Of a stretch of 64,000 bases of DNA, positions 53,229 to 62,402 are shown piece by piece. The stretch's first letter is position 1. Every line of letters begins with the position of its first letter. A model generated the notes under the pieces. That model ran no database searches. It was not told where the DNA came from and saw nothing but the letters and a program-made list of their open reading frames with translations. This DNA comes from Crenobacter caeni (GTDB lineage Bacteria > Pseudomonadota > Gammaproteobacteria > Burkholderiales > Chromobacteriaceae). A program made the position numbers and the translations under genes. The stretch lies in assembly GCF_010435965.1 (NCBI RefSeq), contig NZ_JAAGAA010000004.1, forward strand, positions 124,001 to 188,000, given 5' to 3'.

Positions 53229-54428
53229 TTACTTGGCCGCGGACGCCGCCTGCGCGGCAGGGGCTTCGACCGTCTTCCAGGCGCCGTTCTCCAGCCGGTA
53301 CAGGGTGACGGTGCCGCCGACGATGTCGCCCTTGGCGTCGAAGGCGATCGGGCCGGTCACGCCGTCGAGCTTGGTTTTGGGCAGTTCGGCAAGGTACTTG
53401 GCCGGCTCGGCCGAGTCCGCGCGCTTCATCGCGTCGATCAGCACGCGGGTCGCGTCGTAGGTGTACGGCGCGTACGCTTGGATGTCGCCGCCGAAGCGCT
53501 TCTTGAAGCGCTCGCTGAACGTGGCGTAACCCGGCATTTTCTCCTTGGACGCGCCGGCGCTCGACGCGTAGCTGCCGTTGGCCGCCTCGCCGCCAAGCTT
53601 GACGAATTCGGCGGTGTTCACGCCGTCCGCGCCCATGTACGGCACGGCAAGGCCGACTTTCTTCATCTGCTTGACCATCGGACCGGCCTGCGCGTCCATG
53701 CCGCCGTAGAACACCAGGTCAGGCTGGCTGCCCTTGATCGAGGTGAGGATGGCCATGAAGTCGCTGGCGCTGTTGGTCGTGTACTCGCGCTTGACCACCT
53801 TGCCGCCGGCCGCCTCGACCGCGCGCGCGAAGTCGTCGGCCAGGCCCTGGCCGTAGGTGCTGCGGTCGTCGATCACCGCGATCTTCTTCGCGCCGAGCGC
53901 GCCCACCGCATGCGCGGCCAGGGCGTTCCCCTGCTGGGTGTCGTTGGCGATGATGCGGAAAGTGTTGGCGTAGCCTTGCTGGGTGAACTTCGGGCTGGTC
54001 ACCGACGCGGCGACCATCGGCACGCCGGCGTCCGAATAGATGCGCGAGGCGGGGATGGTCGCGCCCGAGGTCAGGTGGCCGACGACGCCGGCGACGCCCG
54101 CGTCGACAAAGCGCTGGGCGACCTGGGTGGCGACCTTGGGGTCGGCCTGGTCATCTTCAGAGACCACCTCGAACTTGATTTTCTGCCCGCCAAGCGTCAC
54201 GCCTTCTGCGTTGGCTTCCTCGACGGCGAGGACCACGCCGTTGTCGCTGTCGCGGCCCCAGTGTGCGAACGGGCCGGTCAGCGGGTTGGCCGAGCCGATC
54301 TTGACGACCTGGACATTGTCGGCCGCGGCGGACGACGCGTCGGTGGCGGCGGATTCGGCGCCTTGTTTGCCGCAGGCGGCGAGGGTGGCGAGCGCCAGCG
54401 CGCCCAGGGTGAAACGGAATGCTTGCAT
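53229..54428 (-). CDS. LivK-type substrate-binding lipoprotein, copy 1
   Basis: A 399-residue ABC substrate-binding protein of the branched-chain amino acid (LivK/LivJ) family. The signal ends in a lipobox (LATLAAC, Cys19), then a Ser/Ala linker and the periplasmic binding fold: VKIGSANPLTGPFAHWG, SEDDQADPKVATQVAQRFVD, GHLTSGATIPASRIYSDAG and YGGMDAQAGPMVKQMKK. It ends in an Ala-rich tail. It is clearly paralogous to the gene at 56431-57660. No permease or ATPase genes (livHMGF) are in this window. An AAAGGG site precedes the start; promoter and operator-like sites lie upstream at 54534-54600. Confidence 0.93.
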   Translation of the reverse strand: MQAFRFTLGALALATLAACGKQGAESAATDASSAAADNVQVVKIGSANPLTGPFAHWGRDSDNGVVLAVEEANAEGVTLGGQKIKFEVVSEDDQADPKVATQVAQRFVDAGVAGVVGHLTSGATIPASRIYSDAGVPMVAASVTSPKFTQQGYANTFRIIANDTQQGNALAAHAVGALGAKKIAVIDDRSTYGQGLADDFARAVEAAGGKVVKREYTTNSASDFMAILTSIKGSQPDLVFYGGMDAQAGPMVKQMKKVGLAVPYMGADGVNTAEFVKLGGEAANGSYASSAGASKEKMPGYATFSERFKKRFGGDIQAYAPYTYDATRVLIDAMKRADSAEPAKYLAELPKTKLDGVTGPIAFDAKGDIVGGTVTLYRLENGAWKTVEAPAAQAASAAK

Positions 54429-54533
54429 GGTGTGCCCTTTGATATGAAATGGAGGTTTCGTTTTTTAGGGTCCAGCAGCGTTCAATGCTTGTGGCACTGT
54501 ATGCTTCGGCGCGGCGGCTTGCCGTTCCGGCTT

Positions 54534-54557
54534 TAATCGATTGGATGCAATCGATTA
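54534..54557. promoter_or_regulatory. Operator-like inverted repeat downstream of the livK1 promoter
   Basis: TAATCGATT (54534-54542) and AATCGATTA (54549-54557) are perfect inverted half-sites with a 6-base spacer. The repeat lies about 8 to 31 bases inside the predicted livK1 transcript, a classical repressor position. It could also serve the divergent EAL gene. Confidence 0.45.
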
Positions 54558-54571
54558 ATGACATGGCGTTA

Positions 54572-54600
54572 TATTTATCGCACTGTGGCAATCAGGTCAA
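54572..54600 (-). promoter_or_regulatory. Sigma-70 promoter for livK-like copy 1
   Basis: On the minus strand TTGACC (54595-54600) and TAAATA (54572-54577) are 17 bases apart. Transcription would start near 54565, leaving a leader of about 137 bases before the ATG at 54428. Nearer the EAL gene, TTAGG-AATTG-CCTAA (54676-54690) is another small inverted repeat. Confidence 0.55.
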
Positions 54601-54711
54601 TTGCATTGTTGGTTTATAAAGAGCAGTTAATATTGCCCGGCTCTATAAAAAGAGAGTAATTTCATGGACAATTGTTAGGAATTGCCTAACCCCGCAAAAG
54701 CCTTTGAGCCA

Positions 54712-56382
54712 ATGAACTCTCTCCCTGTCCTGACACAGGCCCTGGATCAAGGGGTCCGCAGTGACCTCGTGTTGCCGTTGCTGCTTGAAAACTCTCCCGA
54801 GAGCATTGTCGTCACCGATGTTGAAGCGAATATCGTCTACGCCAACCCGCGTTTTTGTGCGTTGACCGGTTACCGGGCGGACGAATTGATCGGCCGTAAC
54901 CCGCGGGTGCTGAAGACCGGCCACACGGACGACGAAACCTATCGCCAGATGTGGCGACAGCTGAGCCGGGGGGAGCCCTGGCGCGGCACCTTCCTTAACC
55001 GGAAGAAAAACGGCGAGGCGTACTGGGAGGACGCGCGGATCCTGCCGGTACGCGACGAGACGGGCCTGATCGTCCGCTACCTGGGCATCAAGGAAGAGAT
55101 CAGCGAGCGCTTGCGCATGCAGGAGAAGCTTGCGCGTCTCGTCCATTACGACGCGTTGACCGGACTTGCCAATCGCGAGCGGCTTGGGGCGGAGCTGAGC
55201 CGGCTGAGCCTCGACAGCCGTGACGGTTTGCTGCTTTTCTGCATCGACCTCGATGGCTTCGGCAAACTGGCAGCCCGGCTCGGGGCACTTGGCACGGATG
55301 CATTGATCTGTGAGCTGGCCGACGGATTGGCCATGCTGGCGGGCGAGGGCGGGGTCGCCGCGCGGCTGGGCGACGACGAATTTGCATTGCTCGCAAACGC
55401 CAGCGAAGGGGCGCGCCTCGCGACGGCCATCCCCGAATTGCTTGCCACGCTGACCACACCCTTGTTCGCGAGCATCGGCGAGGCCCGCCTGCCGGCTTCG
55501 TTCGCCGGACAACAACCTGCGGCACACCTGGTCAGGCATGCCATGGAGGCGATGCATGCGGCCAAGCACGCTGGAGGCAACCGCCTGGTCGTGTACGGTA
55601 AGGCTGGAACTCGCGCAGCGCCTTCGCACTGTCCGTCGCGAGACATGCTCAAGGATGGGTCGCTCATCCTGTTCTACCAGCCCATCGTCCATGCGGACGG
55701 CTCGCTCGCCGGCGCGGAGGCCTTGCTGCGCAGACGGCGGCCAGACGGCATCTACCTGCCGCCTGCGGACGTGCTCGCCACATTCGCCGCCGATGGCATT
55801 GAGTGCGAACTCGACCTTTACGTGCTCGCGCAGGCGCTTTCACAAATCGTCTGCTGGCTGAAGGCCGGGCGTGGGGTCGACGTGTCTGTCAACCTGCATG
55901 CGCAGACGCTGCAGTCGCCCGGGTTTGTCGATACGCTAGCCTCCATGCTGGAGGGGCATGGTCTTTCCGGCGCGCCGCACCTGACGCTCGAGATCCTGGA
56001 GGGCGTCGCGCTGACCGACCTTGCGCACGCGCGAAAGGTGGTCAGCGAATGTCGCGCCCTTGGCGTAGGGGTCGCGATCGATGACTTCGGCAGTGCGTAT
56101 GCGTCGCTCGGCTATCTGCGCAGCCTGCCGGTGACCCGCGTCAAGCTTGAGCGCACTTTCGTGCAATCGATGTTCGACGACGAGGGTGCGCGGGTGATTG
56201 TTGAGAGCGTGCATGCCTTGGTCAGCGCCTTCGGCGCAGAGCTGGTCGCCGAGGGCGTGGAAACCGAGCGCCACGCCCAGCACCTGGCGACATTGGGCCC
56301 GATGCTGATGCAAGGCTACGCTTTCGCGCACCCCATGGCTGCCGCCGATTTCGAATCCTGGCGCGCCAGCCGCGCGCCGTAA
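54712..56382 (+). CDS. PAS-GGDEF-EAL protein, likely cyclic-di-GMP phosphodiesterase
   Basis: A 556-residue soluble protein. A PAS sensor domain with PAC extension spans about residues 22-140 (SPESIVVTDVEANIVYANPR, LGIKEEISERLRMQ). A GGDEF domain follows, but its signature is GDDEF near residue 221 (RLGDDEFALL), so cyclase activity is doubtful. The EAL domain (about 310-550) keeps the expected set: EALLR, VNLHAQTLQ, LTLEILEG, IDDFGSAYASLGYL, KLERTFV, AEGVET and QGYAF. An active phosphodiesterase is predicted. The ATG at 54712 is preferred to a TTG ten codons upstream. It lies between two livK-like genes on the opposite strand. Confidence 0.9.
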   Translation: MNSLPVLTQALDQGVRSDLVLPLLLENSPESIVVTDVEANIVYANPRFCALTGYRADELIGRNPRVLKTGHTDDETYRQMWRQLSRGEPWRGTFLNRKKNGEAYWEDARILPVRDETGLIVRYLGIKEEISERLRMQEKLARLVHYDALTGLANRERLGAELSRLSLDSRDGLLLFCIDLDGFGKLAARLGALGTDALICELADGLAMLAGEGGVAARLGDDEFALLANASEGARLATAIPELLATLTTPLFASIGEARLPASFAGQQPAAHLVRHAMEAMHAAKHAGGNRLVVYGKAGTRAAPSHCPSRDMLKDGSLILFYQPIVHADGSLAGAEALLRRRRPDGIYLPPADVLATFAADGIECELDLYVLAQALSQIVCWLKAGRGVDVSVNLHAQTLQSPGFVDTLASMLEGHGLSGAPHLTLEILEGVALTDLAHARKVVSECRALGVGVAIDDFGSAYASLGYLRSLPVTRVKLERTFVQSMFDDEGARVIVESVHALVSAFGAELVAEGVETERHAQHLATLGPMLMQGYAFAHPMAAADFESWRASRAP

Positions 56383-56389
56383 AAACAGA

Positions 56390-56414
56390 AAAGCCGCCCG
56401 GGAAGGGCGGCTTT
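56390..56414. terminator. Bidirectional terminator between the EAL and second livK-like genes
   Basis: AAAGCCGCCC (56390-56399) pairs with GGGCGGCTTT (56405-56414) around a 5-base loop, between convergent genes. Confidence 0.8.
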
Positions 56415-56430
56415 GCGAAACGCAGCAGGT

Positions 56431-57660
56431 TTACTGGGCGGCGCTGGCGGCCGGCGCGGAAGCCGCTGCGGCCGGGGCGGCGGCACCGCCGACGGTGGTC
56501 AGCACTTCCCACTTGCCGTTCTTGACCTGGTAGACGGTGACCGAACCGTTCTTGATGTCGCCCACCTCGTCAAACTGCAGGTTGCCGGTCACGCCATCGT
56601 GGTTGGTCTTGCCGACTTCCGGCAGGTACTTGGCCGGTTCGGTCGAGCCCGCGCGCTTCATCGCGTCGACCAGGATCATCACCGCGTCGTACTCGTACGG
56701 CGCGTAGATCTGGATTTCCTGGCCGTTGAAGCGCTTCTTGAACTTGTCGTTGAAGCTCGCGAAGCCCGGCAGTTTTTCCTTCGGCTGGCCCGGGCTCGCG
56801 GCCAGCTGGCCTTCGCTAGACTCGCCGGCGAGCTTGATGAATTCCGGAGTCTGCCAGCCGTCGCCGCCCATCAGCTTGGCCTTGATGCCCAGGCGCTGCA
56901 TCTGCTTGGCCAAGGGGCCTGCCTGCGCGTCCATGCCGCCGTAGAAGATCACGTCCGGGTTGGTCGCCTTGATCGAGGTCAGGATCGCGTTGAAGTCGGT
57001 CGCGTTGTTGGTGGTGAACTCGCGCTTGACGACCTGCGCGCCCTTGGCCTTGACCGCGCCTTCGAACTGGTCGGCCAGACCCTGGCCGTAGGCGGTGCGG
57101 TCGTCGATGATCGCGACTTTCTTCGCCTTCAGGTTGTCGACCGCGAATTCGCCCAGCGCCTTGCCCTGCTGGATGTCGTTGGCGATCACGCGGAAGGTGG
57201 TCTTGAAGCCCTGCTTGGTGTAGTCAGGGTTGGTCGCCGACGGCGAGATCTGCGGGATGCCCGCGTCGGAGTAGATCTTGGACGCCGGGATGGTGGTGCC
57301 GGAGTTCAGGTGGCCGACCACGCCGACCACGCCGGCGTCAACCAGACGCTGTGCGACCTGGGTGCCGATTTTCGGGTCCGCCTGGTCGTCTTCGGAAACG
57401 AGTTCGAACTTGACCTTTTCGCCGCCGATTTCGGTGCCCTGCGCGTTCAGCTCCTCGATGGCGAGGATGGCGCCGGCTTCGTTGTCCTTGCCGAGGTGGG
57501 CGATCGGGCCGGTCATCGGCGAGACCTGGCCGATCTTGACGACTTTCTCGCCGGCCGCGGCCGGTGCCGATGCGTCGCCGGTCTTGGCTTCTTCCTTGCC
57601 GCAGGCGGCGAGGGTCATGACGGCGGCGGCGATGATGCTCAGACGGGCAATGTTTTTCAT
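56431..57660 (-). CDS. LivK-type substrate-binding lipoprotein, copy 2
   Basis: A 409-residue paralogue of the protein encoded at 53229-54428. The lipobox is TLAAC (Cys20). The binding domain has VKIGQVSPMTGPIAHLGKDN, SEDDQADPKIGTQVAQRLVD, GHLNSGTTIPASKIYSDAG and FYGGMDAQAGPLAKQMQ, and it ends in an Ala/Pro-rich tail. The many identical blocks show a duplication, with enough change in pocket regions (SATNPDYTKQGF against SVTSPKFTQQGY) to allow a different ligand. It has a good promoter at 57723-57751 and follows hemH. No transporter genes accompany it. Confidence 0.93.
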   Translation of the reverse strand: MKNIARLSIIAAAVMTLAACGKEEAKTGDASAPAAAGEKVVKIGQVSPMTGPIAHLGKDNEAGAILAIEELNAQGTEIGGEKVKFELVSEDDQADPKIGTQVAQRLVDAGVVGVVGHLNSGTTIPASKIYSDAGIPQISPSATNPDYTKQGFKTTFRVIANDIQQGKALGEFAVDNLKAKKVAIIDDRTAYGQGLADQFEGAVKAKGAQVVKREFTTNNATDFNAILTSIKATNPDVIFYGGMDAQAGPLAKQMQRLGIKAKLMGGDGWQTPEFIKLAGESSEGQLAASPGQPKEKLPGFASFNDKFKKRFNGQEIQIYAPYEYDAVMILVDAMKRAGSTEPAKYLPEVGKTNHDGVTGNLQFDEVGDIKNGSVTVYQVKNGKWEVLTTVGGAAAPAAAASAPAASAAQ

Positions 57661-57695
57661 CCCTGTGTTTCCCCTGGTTGTCCTTGTTGGGTTGA

Positions 57696-57711
57696 CCGGC
57701 GATGTCGCCGG
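57696..57711 (-). other. Stem-loop at the 5' end of the livK2 leader
   Basis: CCGGCGA-TG-TCGCCGG is nearly perfect and would lie within the first 20 or so bases of the transcript from the promoter at 57723-57751. Such 5' stems often stabilise mRNA. Confidence 0.4.
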
Positions 57712-57722
57712 CATGAACACAG

Positions 57723-57751
57723 TTTATGTTATCTGCCCGTCGGTATGTCAA
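57723..57751 (-). promoter_or_regulatory. Sigma-70 promoter for livK-like copy 2
   Basis: On the minus strand a perfect TTGACA (57746-57751) is followed after 17 bases by CATAAA (57723-57728). It lies between hemH and livK2. Confidence 0.6.
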
Positions 57752-57794
57752 TCGGGTTTATGGCGCGCCATGGCTTTCAAAACAAATAAAAATT

Positions 57795-58883
57795 TTATTG
57801 CGTAGCACCGGCTGATTTGGCAATTTCCAATCGATTATCCGCTTTAACCTTGGCGTTTTGAGTCCAGTCGCCGAGTGTGGCGACCGTGATCCGCCCGAGC
57901 GCGGCGATCCAGTCGCTGCTTTCGTTCAGGCACTCGATGTAGCGGTAGTCGCGCCCGCCCGCGGCCATGTACGCCTGCTTGCCTTCCATCGCAATTTCCT
58001 CAAGCGTCTCCAGGCAGTCGGCGACAAAGCCCGGACACGCGATGTCGACGCTCGAGACGCCCTCACGGGCGAGTTTCTCCAGGGTCGGCTCGGTGTAGGG
58101 CTGCAGCCATTCGGCACGCCCGAAGCGGCTCTGGAAGGTGACGATATAGTCGTCCTTGGCAAGATCCAGCGTTTGGGCGAGCAGGCGGCCTGTCTTCAGG
58201 CATTCGCAGTGGTAAGGGTCGCCAAGATCCAGCGTGCGGCGCGGCACGCCGTGGAAACTCAGCACCAGCTTTTGCGCGCGCCCGTGGGTGGCCCAGTGCG
58301 CGCGGATGCGTTCGGCCAGCGCGCCGATGTAGCCGGCATCGTCGTGGAAGTGGCGCACCGTGCGTACTTCGGGCATGTTGCGCTGCTTCATGAGTGCCCG
58401 GAACACCGCGTCAAGCGCGGTGCCGCTGGAAGAGGCGGCGTACTGCGGGTAAAGCGGGATCACCACCAGCCGCTCGACGCCCTGAGCACGCATGCGCGCG
58501 AGGGTGTCCGCCACCGACGGGTTTCCGTAGCGCATCGCGAAGTCGACCACCATGCCCGGCAGCCCCTGCTCGCCCAGCCAGCCTTTGAGCAGTTTTGCCT
58601 GGCGCTGCGTATGTACGAAAAGCGGCGAGCCTTCGGCGGTCCACACCGACGCGTACTTGGCGGCGGATTTCTTGGGCCGCAGGGTGAGGATCACGCCGTT
58701 GAGGATGGGCCACCACACAAGGCGCGGGATCTCGACGACGCGCCTGTCCGACAGGAATTCCTTCAGGTAGGGGCGCAGCGCCTTGGCGGTCGGCGCCTCG
58801 GGGGTCCCCAGATTGATCAGCAATACGCCGGTTTTGGGCGTGTAGTCGTGGCGGAATTCTGGCTCTGGCAGGAAGTCGGGCAT
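57795..58883 (-). CDS. hemH: Ferrochelatase
   Basis: HemH inserts ferrous iron into protoporphyrin IX in the last step of haem synthesis. The 362-residue protein contains [32 protein letters not shown], the catalytic His in [28 protein letters not shown] and a C-terminal [12 protein letters not shown] with the conserved Glu. The ATG at 58883 ([13 protein letters not shown]) is preferred over an upstream frame start that overlaps the ftsK stop. It follows ftsK by 44 bp. Confidence 0.96.
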   Translation of the reverse strand: MPDFLPEPEFRHDYTPKTGVLLINLGTPEAPTAKALRPYLKEFLSDRRVVEIPRLVWWPILNGVILTLRPKKSAAKYASVWTAEGSPLFVHTQRQAKLLKGWLGEQGLPGMVVDFAMRYGNPSVADTLARMRAQGVERLVVIPLYPQYAASSSGTALDAVFRALMKQRNMPEVRTVRHFHDDAGYIGALAERIRAHWATHGRAQKLVLSFHGVPRRTLDLGDPYHCECLKTGRLLAQTLDLAKDDYIVTFQSRFGRAEWLQPYTEPTLEKLAREGVSSVDIACPGFVADCLETLEEIAMEGKQAYMAAGGRDYRYIECLNESSDWIAALGRITVATLGDWTQNAKVKADNRLEIAKSAGATQ

Positions 58884-58927
58884 GGCGTCTGTTTTTCTTG
58901 GTCGGGCCCGGCACGCGCCGGGCGGTT

Positions 58928-61222
58928 TCACATTTCTTCGCGGGCGGGCACCAGCACGGTGCGGTTGCCGTTGGTCTCCATCGGAGAGACGATGCCGGCC
59001 GCTTCCATCTGCTCGATCAGCCGCGCCGCGCGGTTATAGCCGATGCGCAAATGGCGCTGCACCGAAGAGATCGACGCCTTGCGCGTCTTCATCACGATGG
59101 CGACCGCCTCGTCGTACAGCGCGTCCGCTTCGCCGTCCGGCGCCGCGCCACCGGCCGCGTCCCCCGTTTCGCCGTCGCAACCGCCGGTGAGGATGCCCTC
59201 GACGTAGTCGGGCGCGCCGGTGGATTTCAGGTACTCGACCACATGGTGCACCTCGTCGTCGGCGACGAACGCGCCGTGCACGCGGTTGGGATAGCCGGTG
59301 CCCGGCGGCAGGAACAGCATGTCGCCCATGCCCAGCAGCGCCTCGGCGCCCATCTGGTCGAGGATGGTGCGGCTGTCGATCTTGCTCGACACCTGGAAGG
59401 CGACGCGGGTCGGGATGTTGGCCTTGATGAGGCCGGTAATCACGTCGACCGACGGACGCTGGGTGGCCAGGATCAGGTGGATGCCGGCCGCGCGCGCCTT
59501 CTGCGCGAGGCGGGCGATCAGCTCCTCGATCTTCTTGCCGGCGACCATCATCAGGTCGGCCAGCTCGTCGATCACCACCACGATCAAGGGCAGGGTGTCC
59601 AGCGGCTCCGGCGTCTCCGGGGTCAGGCTGAACGGGTTGGGGATCTTCTCGCCGGCCTTTTCGGCCTCGCGGATCTTCTGGTTGTAACCGGCGAGGTTGC
59701 GCACGCCCAGCTTGGACATCAGCCGGTAGCGCTTCTCCATCTCGGCCACGCACCAGTTCAGCGCGTTGGCCGCGTGCTTCATGTCGGTGACCACCGGCGC
59801 CAACAGGTGCGGGATGTCCTCGTAGATCGACAGTTCCAGCATCTTCGGGTCGACCATGATCAGGCGCACTTCCTTGGGGGTCGCCTTGTAGAGGATGGAC
59901 AGGATCATCGCGTTGATCGCGACCGACTTGCCCGAGCCGGTGGTGCCGGCCACCAGCATGTGCGGCATCTTGGCGAGATCCGCGATCACCGGCTGGCCGG
60001 CGATGTCCTTGCCCATCGCCATGGTGAGCTTGGACGCGTTGTTCTGGTAGAGCCCGGAGCCAACGATCTCGGAGAGGCGGACGATCTGCCGCTTGGGGTT
60101 GGGCAGCTCAAGGCCCATGTGGGTCTTGCCGGGGATGGTCTCGACCACGCGGATCGACACCAGCGACAGCGCGCGTGCCAGGTCCTTCATCAGGTTGACG
60201 ATCTGCGCGCCCTTGACGCCGACCGCCGGCTCGATCTCGTAGCGGGTGATCACCGGGCCCGGGTAGGCGGCGACCACCTTCACCTCGACGCCGAAGTCGG
60301 CCAGCTTGCGTTCGATCAGGCGCGAATTGAATTCGACCGTATCCGGCGACACCGGGTCCTGCTGCGCCTTGGGCGCTTCCAGCAGGGTGAGCGCGGGCAA
60401 CTCGGTGTGCTCGCCGTCGGAGAATAGCGACGCCTGCACCGGCTTGGCGAGCGCGGGTGCCTGCGGGATGTCGAGCACCGGCGGCTCGATGCGCACCGGC
60501 GGCTTGTCGGCCAGTTTCTGCTTTTCTTCCTGAACCTTGCTTTCGCGCTTTTCCTTGACCATGGCGCCGACCTTGCGGTCTTCCCGCGCCTGGTAGCGCT
60601 GGTAGAGGCGCAGGACAAAGTCCTCGAGCGCGCCGCCGACCCGCTCGGAGAGCTCGAGCCAGGACAGGCCCGTCCACAGGGAGACGCCGGAGGCGAAGGT
60701 GACGATCAGCAACAGCCCCGCGCCGGTGGAGCCGAAGGCATGGGTCAGCAGATTGGCGACGCTCTCGCCGAACAGTCCGCCGGCAGCCAGCGGCAGCGAC
60801 AGGGCCTTGCCCGAGAGCAGCATGGATTCGATGCCGGCGCTGCCGACCATCAGGCAGGCGAAGCCGGCCAGCGTCGGCCACGGCGGCGGCGCTTCGTCGG
60901 CGCCCTGGCCAAGCTTGCGGTAGCCCAGCGCGATGCCGGCCAGGCACAGCACGATCAGCCACCACGCCGAGTAGCCCCACAGGTAGAGCAGGATGTCGGA
61001 GAGCCAGGCGCCGAAGCTGCCGCCGTAATTGGTGATCGTGCCCCCGTCTACGCTGTGCGACCAGGACGGATCGGTGATCGAATAGCTGGCGAGGCTGATC
61101 ACCAGGTAGACGGCGCTGGCGGCCATCAACAGCCACCACGCCTCGCGCAGCAGGCTGGCGAGGTGCGGGGACAGGGGAGTTTTCGAGTTTTTTACGGCTG
61201 CTTTGCGTTTGAATAGACGCAT
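58928..61222 (-). CDS. ftsK: DNA translocase FtsK
   Basis: FtsK sits at the division septum, pumps DNA and activates XerCD recombination at dif. The 764-residue form has four N-terminal membrane helices ([20 protein letters not shown] onward), a short linker, a RecA-like motor and a C-terminal gamma winged helix. Walker A is GTTGSGKS near residue 425 and Walker B is [15 protein letters not shown] near 560. The gamma domain reads [21 protein letters not shown]. The linker is much shorter than in E. coli FtsK, as in SpoIIIE-like or Neisseria versions. A TATAAT lies at 61254-61259 (minus) with a weak -35. Confidence 0.96.
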   Translation of the reverse strand: MRLFKRKAAVKNSKTPLSPHLASLLREAWWLLMAASAVYLVISLASYSITDPSWSHSVDGGTITNYGGSFGAWLSDILLYLWGYSAWWLIVLCLAGIALGYRKLGQGADEAPPPWPTLAGFACLMVGSAGIESMLLSGKALSLPLAAGGLFGESVANLLTHAFGSTGAGLLLIVTFASGVSLWTGLSWLELSERVGGALEDFVLRLYQRYQAREDRKVGAMVKEKRESKVQEEKQKLADKPPVRIEPPVLDIPQAPALAKPVQASLFSDGEHTELPALTLLEAPKAQQDPVSPDTVEFNSRLIERKLADFGVEVKVVAAYPGPVITRYEIEPAVGVKGAQIVNLMKDLARALSLVSIRVVETIPGKTHMGLELPNPKRQIVRLSEIVGSGLYQNNASKLTMAMGKDIAGQPVIADLAKMPHMLVAGTTGSGKSVAINAMILSILYKATPKEVRLIMVDPKMLELSIYEDIPHLLAPVVTDMKHAANALNWCVAEMEKRYRLMSKLGVRNLAGYNQKIREAEKAGEKIPNPFSLTPETPEPLDTLPLIVVVIDELADLMMVAGKKIEELIARLAQKARAAGIHLILATQRPSVDVITGLIKANIPTRVAFQVSSKIDSRTILDQMGAEALLGMGDMLFLPPGTGYPNRVHGAFVADDEVHHVVEYLKSTGAPDYVEGILTGGCDGETGDAAGGAAPDGEADALYDEAVAIVMKTRKASISSVQRHLRIGYNRAARLIEQMEAAGIVSPMETNGNRTVLVPAREEM

Positions 61223-61284
61223 GTCACTTGTTCATGTCCGGTGGTTGCGCCCGATTATAACGGCTTGTGCCGTGTTGCGACGCG

Positions 61285-62385
61285 TCAGCGCGGGTAGAGG
61301 GCGCCCAGCACGCGGTTTCCGGCAGCGCCGGTGACCGCCGGCAGGTTGCCGGACAGGCGGTGGACCAGGCGTCTGGCGAGCCAGGCGAACGCGGCGGCCT
61401 CGACCTGGTGCACGGGCAGCCCGAGCAGGGCGGTGTCGCCGACGGTGGCTTCGGGCAGGAGCGTGGCCAGGCGGCGCACCAGCGCCCCGTTCAGCGCGCC
61501 GCCGCCGCACAGGTAGAGCTCGCGGGTGGCCGGTGCGTGCTGGCGCACCGCGTCGGCGATGGAGGTGGCGGTCAATTCGAGCAGCGTCGCCTGCACGTCG
61601 GCGGGTGCGGCATGCGGGTGGTGCGCGAGGTGCGCGTCCAGCCAGGCGAGGTCGAACAGGTCGCGACCGGTGCTCTTGGGCAGCGGTGCGGCGAAGTAGG
61701 GCTCGGCCGCGAAACGCGCGAAGAGCGCCGCGTCGACGCTGCCGCTGGCCGCCCACGCGCCGTTCGCGTCGTAGGGGCGGCCGGTGTGGCGCCGGCACCA
61801 CGCATCCATCAGCATATTGCCCGGGCCGCTGTCAAAACCGGTCACCGTTTGTCCGGGGGTGAGCCGTGTCAGGTTGGCGATGCCGCCGATATTGACGATG
61901 GCGCGCGCGACGGACGGGTGCGCGAAGCATTCGTGGTGGAAGGCCGGTACCAGCGGCGCGCCCTGGCCGCCGGCGGCGATGTCGCGCGAGCGAAAGTCGC
62001 AGCCGACGTCGATGCCGCAGCGTTCGGCGAGCAGTGCGCCGTTGACGATCTGCAAGGTGTAGCCGTCCTGCGGCGCGTGGCGAACGGTCTGGCCGTGGCA
62101 GCCGACGGCGGTGACGGCGCTGGAAGGCACGCCGGCGCGATCGAGTACCGCGGCGACGGCCTCAGCGTAATGGCGGGAGAGGGTGTTGGCGAGCATGGCC
62201 GCGCGCGCGAGTTCGTTGCCGCCGACAGGCTGCAGCGCGAGCACCGCGTCGCGCAGCGCGTCGGCAAACGGCACGAAGGCGTCGGCCTCGACGGCCAGCG
62301 TGCCGGCCTCGTCAAAACGCACCAGCACCGCGTCGACGCCGTCGAGGCTGGTGCCGGACATCAGCCCGATATAGCGTTCGGCCAT
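61285..62385 (-). CDS. anmK: Anhydro-N-acetylmuramic acid kinase
   Basis: AnmK opens and phosphorylates 1,6-anhydro-MurNAc recovered from peptidoglycan turnover, giving MurNAc-6-phosphate. The 366-residue protein starts MAERYIGLMSGTSLDGVDAV, the family signature, with GCHGQTVRH, NIGGIANLT and GFDSGPGNMLMDAW following and LCGGGALNGALV near the C-terminus. It lies 17 bp after the M23 peptidase gene, so cell-wall cutting and recycling genes are adjacent. Confidence 0.96.
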   Translation of the reverse strand: MAERYIGLMSGTSLDGVDAVLVRFDEAGTLAVEADAFVPFADALRDAVLALQPVGGNELARAAMLANTLSRHYAEAVAAVLDRAGVPSSAVTAVGCHGQTVRHAPQDGYTLQIVNGALLAERCGIDVGCDFRSRDIAAGGQGAPLVPAFHHECFAHPSVARAIVNIGGIANLTRLTPGQTVTGFDSGPGNMLMDAWCRRHTGRPYDANGAWAASGSVDAALFARFAAEPYFAAPLPKSTGRDLFDLAWLDAHLAHHPHAAPADVQATLLELTATSIADAVRQHAPATRELYLCGGGALNGALVRRLATLLPEATVGDTALLGLPVHQVEAAAFAWLARRLVHRLSGNLPAVTGAAGNRVLGALYPR

Positions 62386-62402
62386 AGCTCGCCCCTGTTT
62401 GC

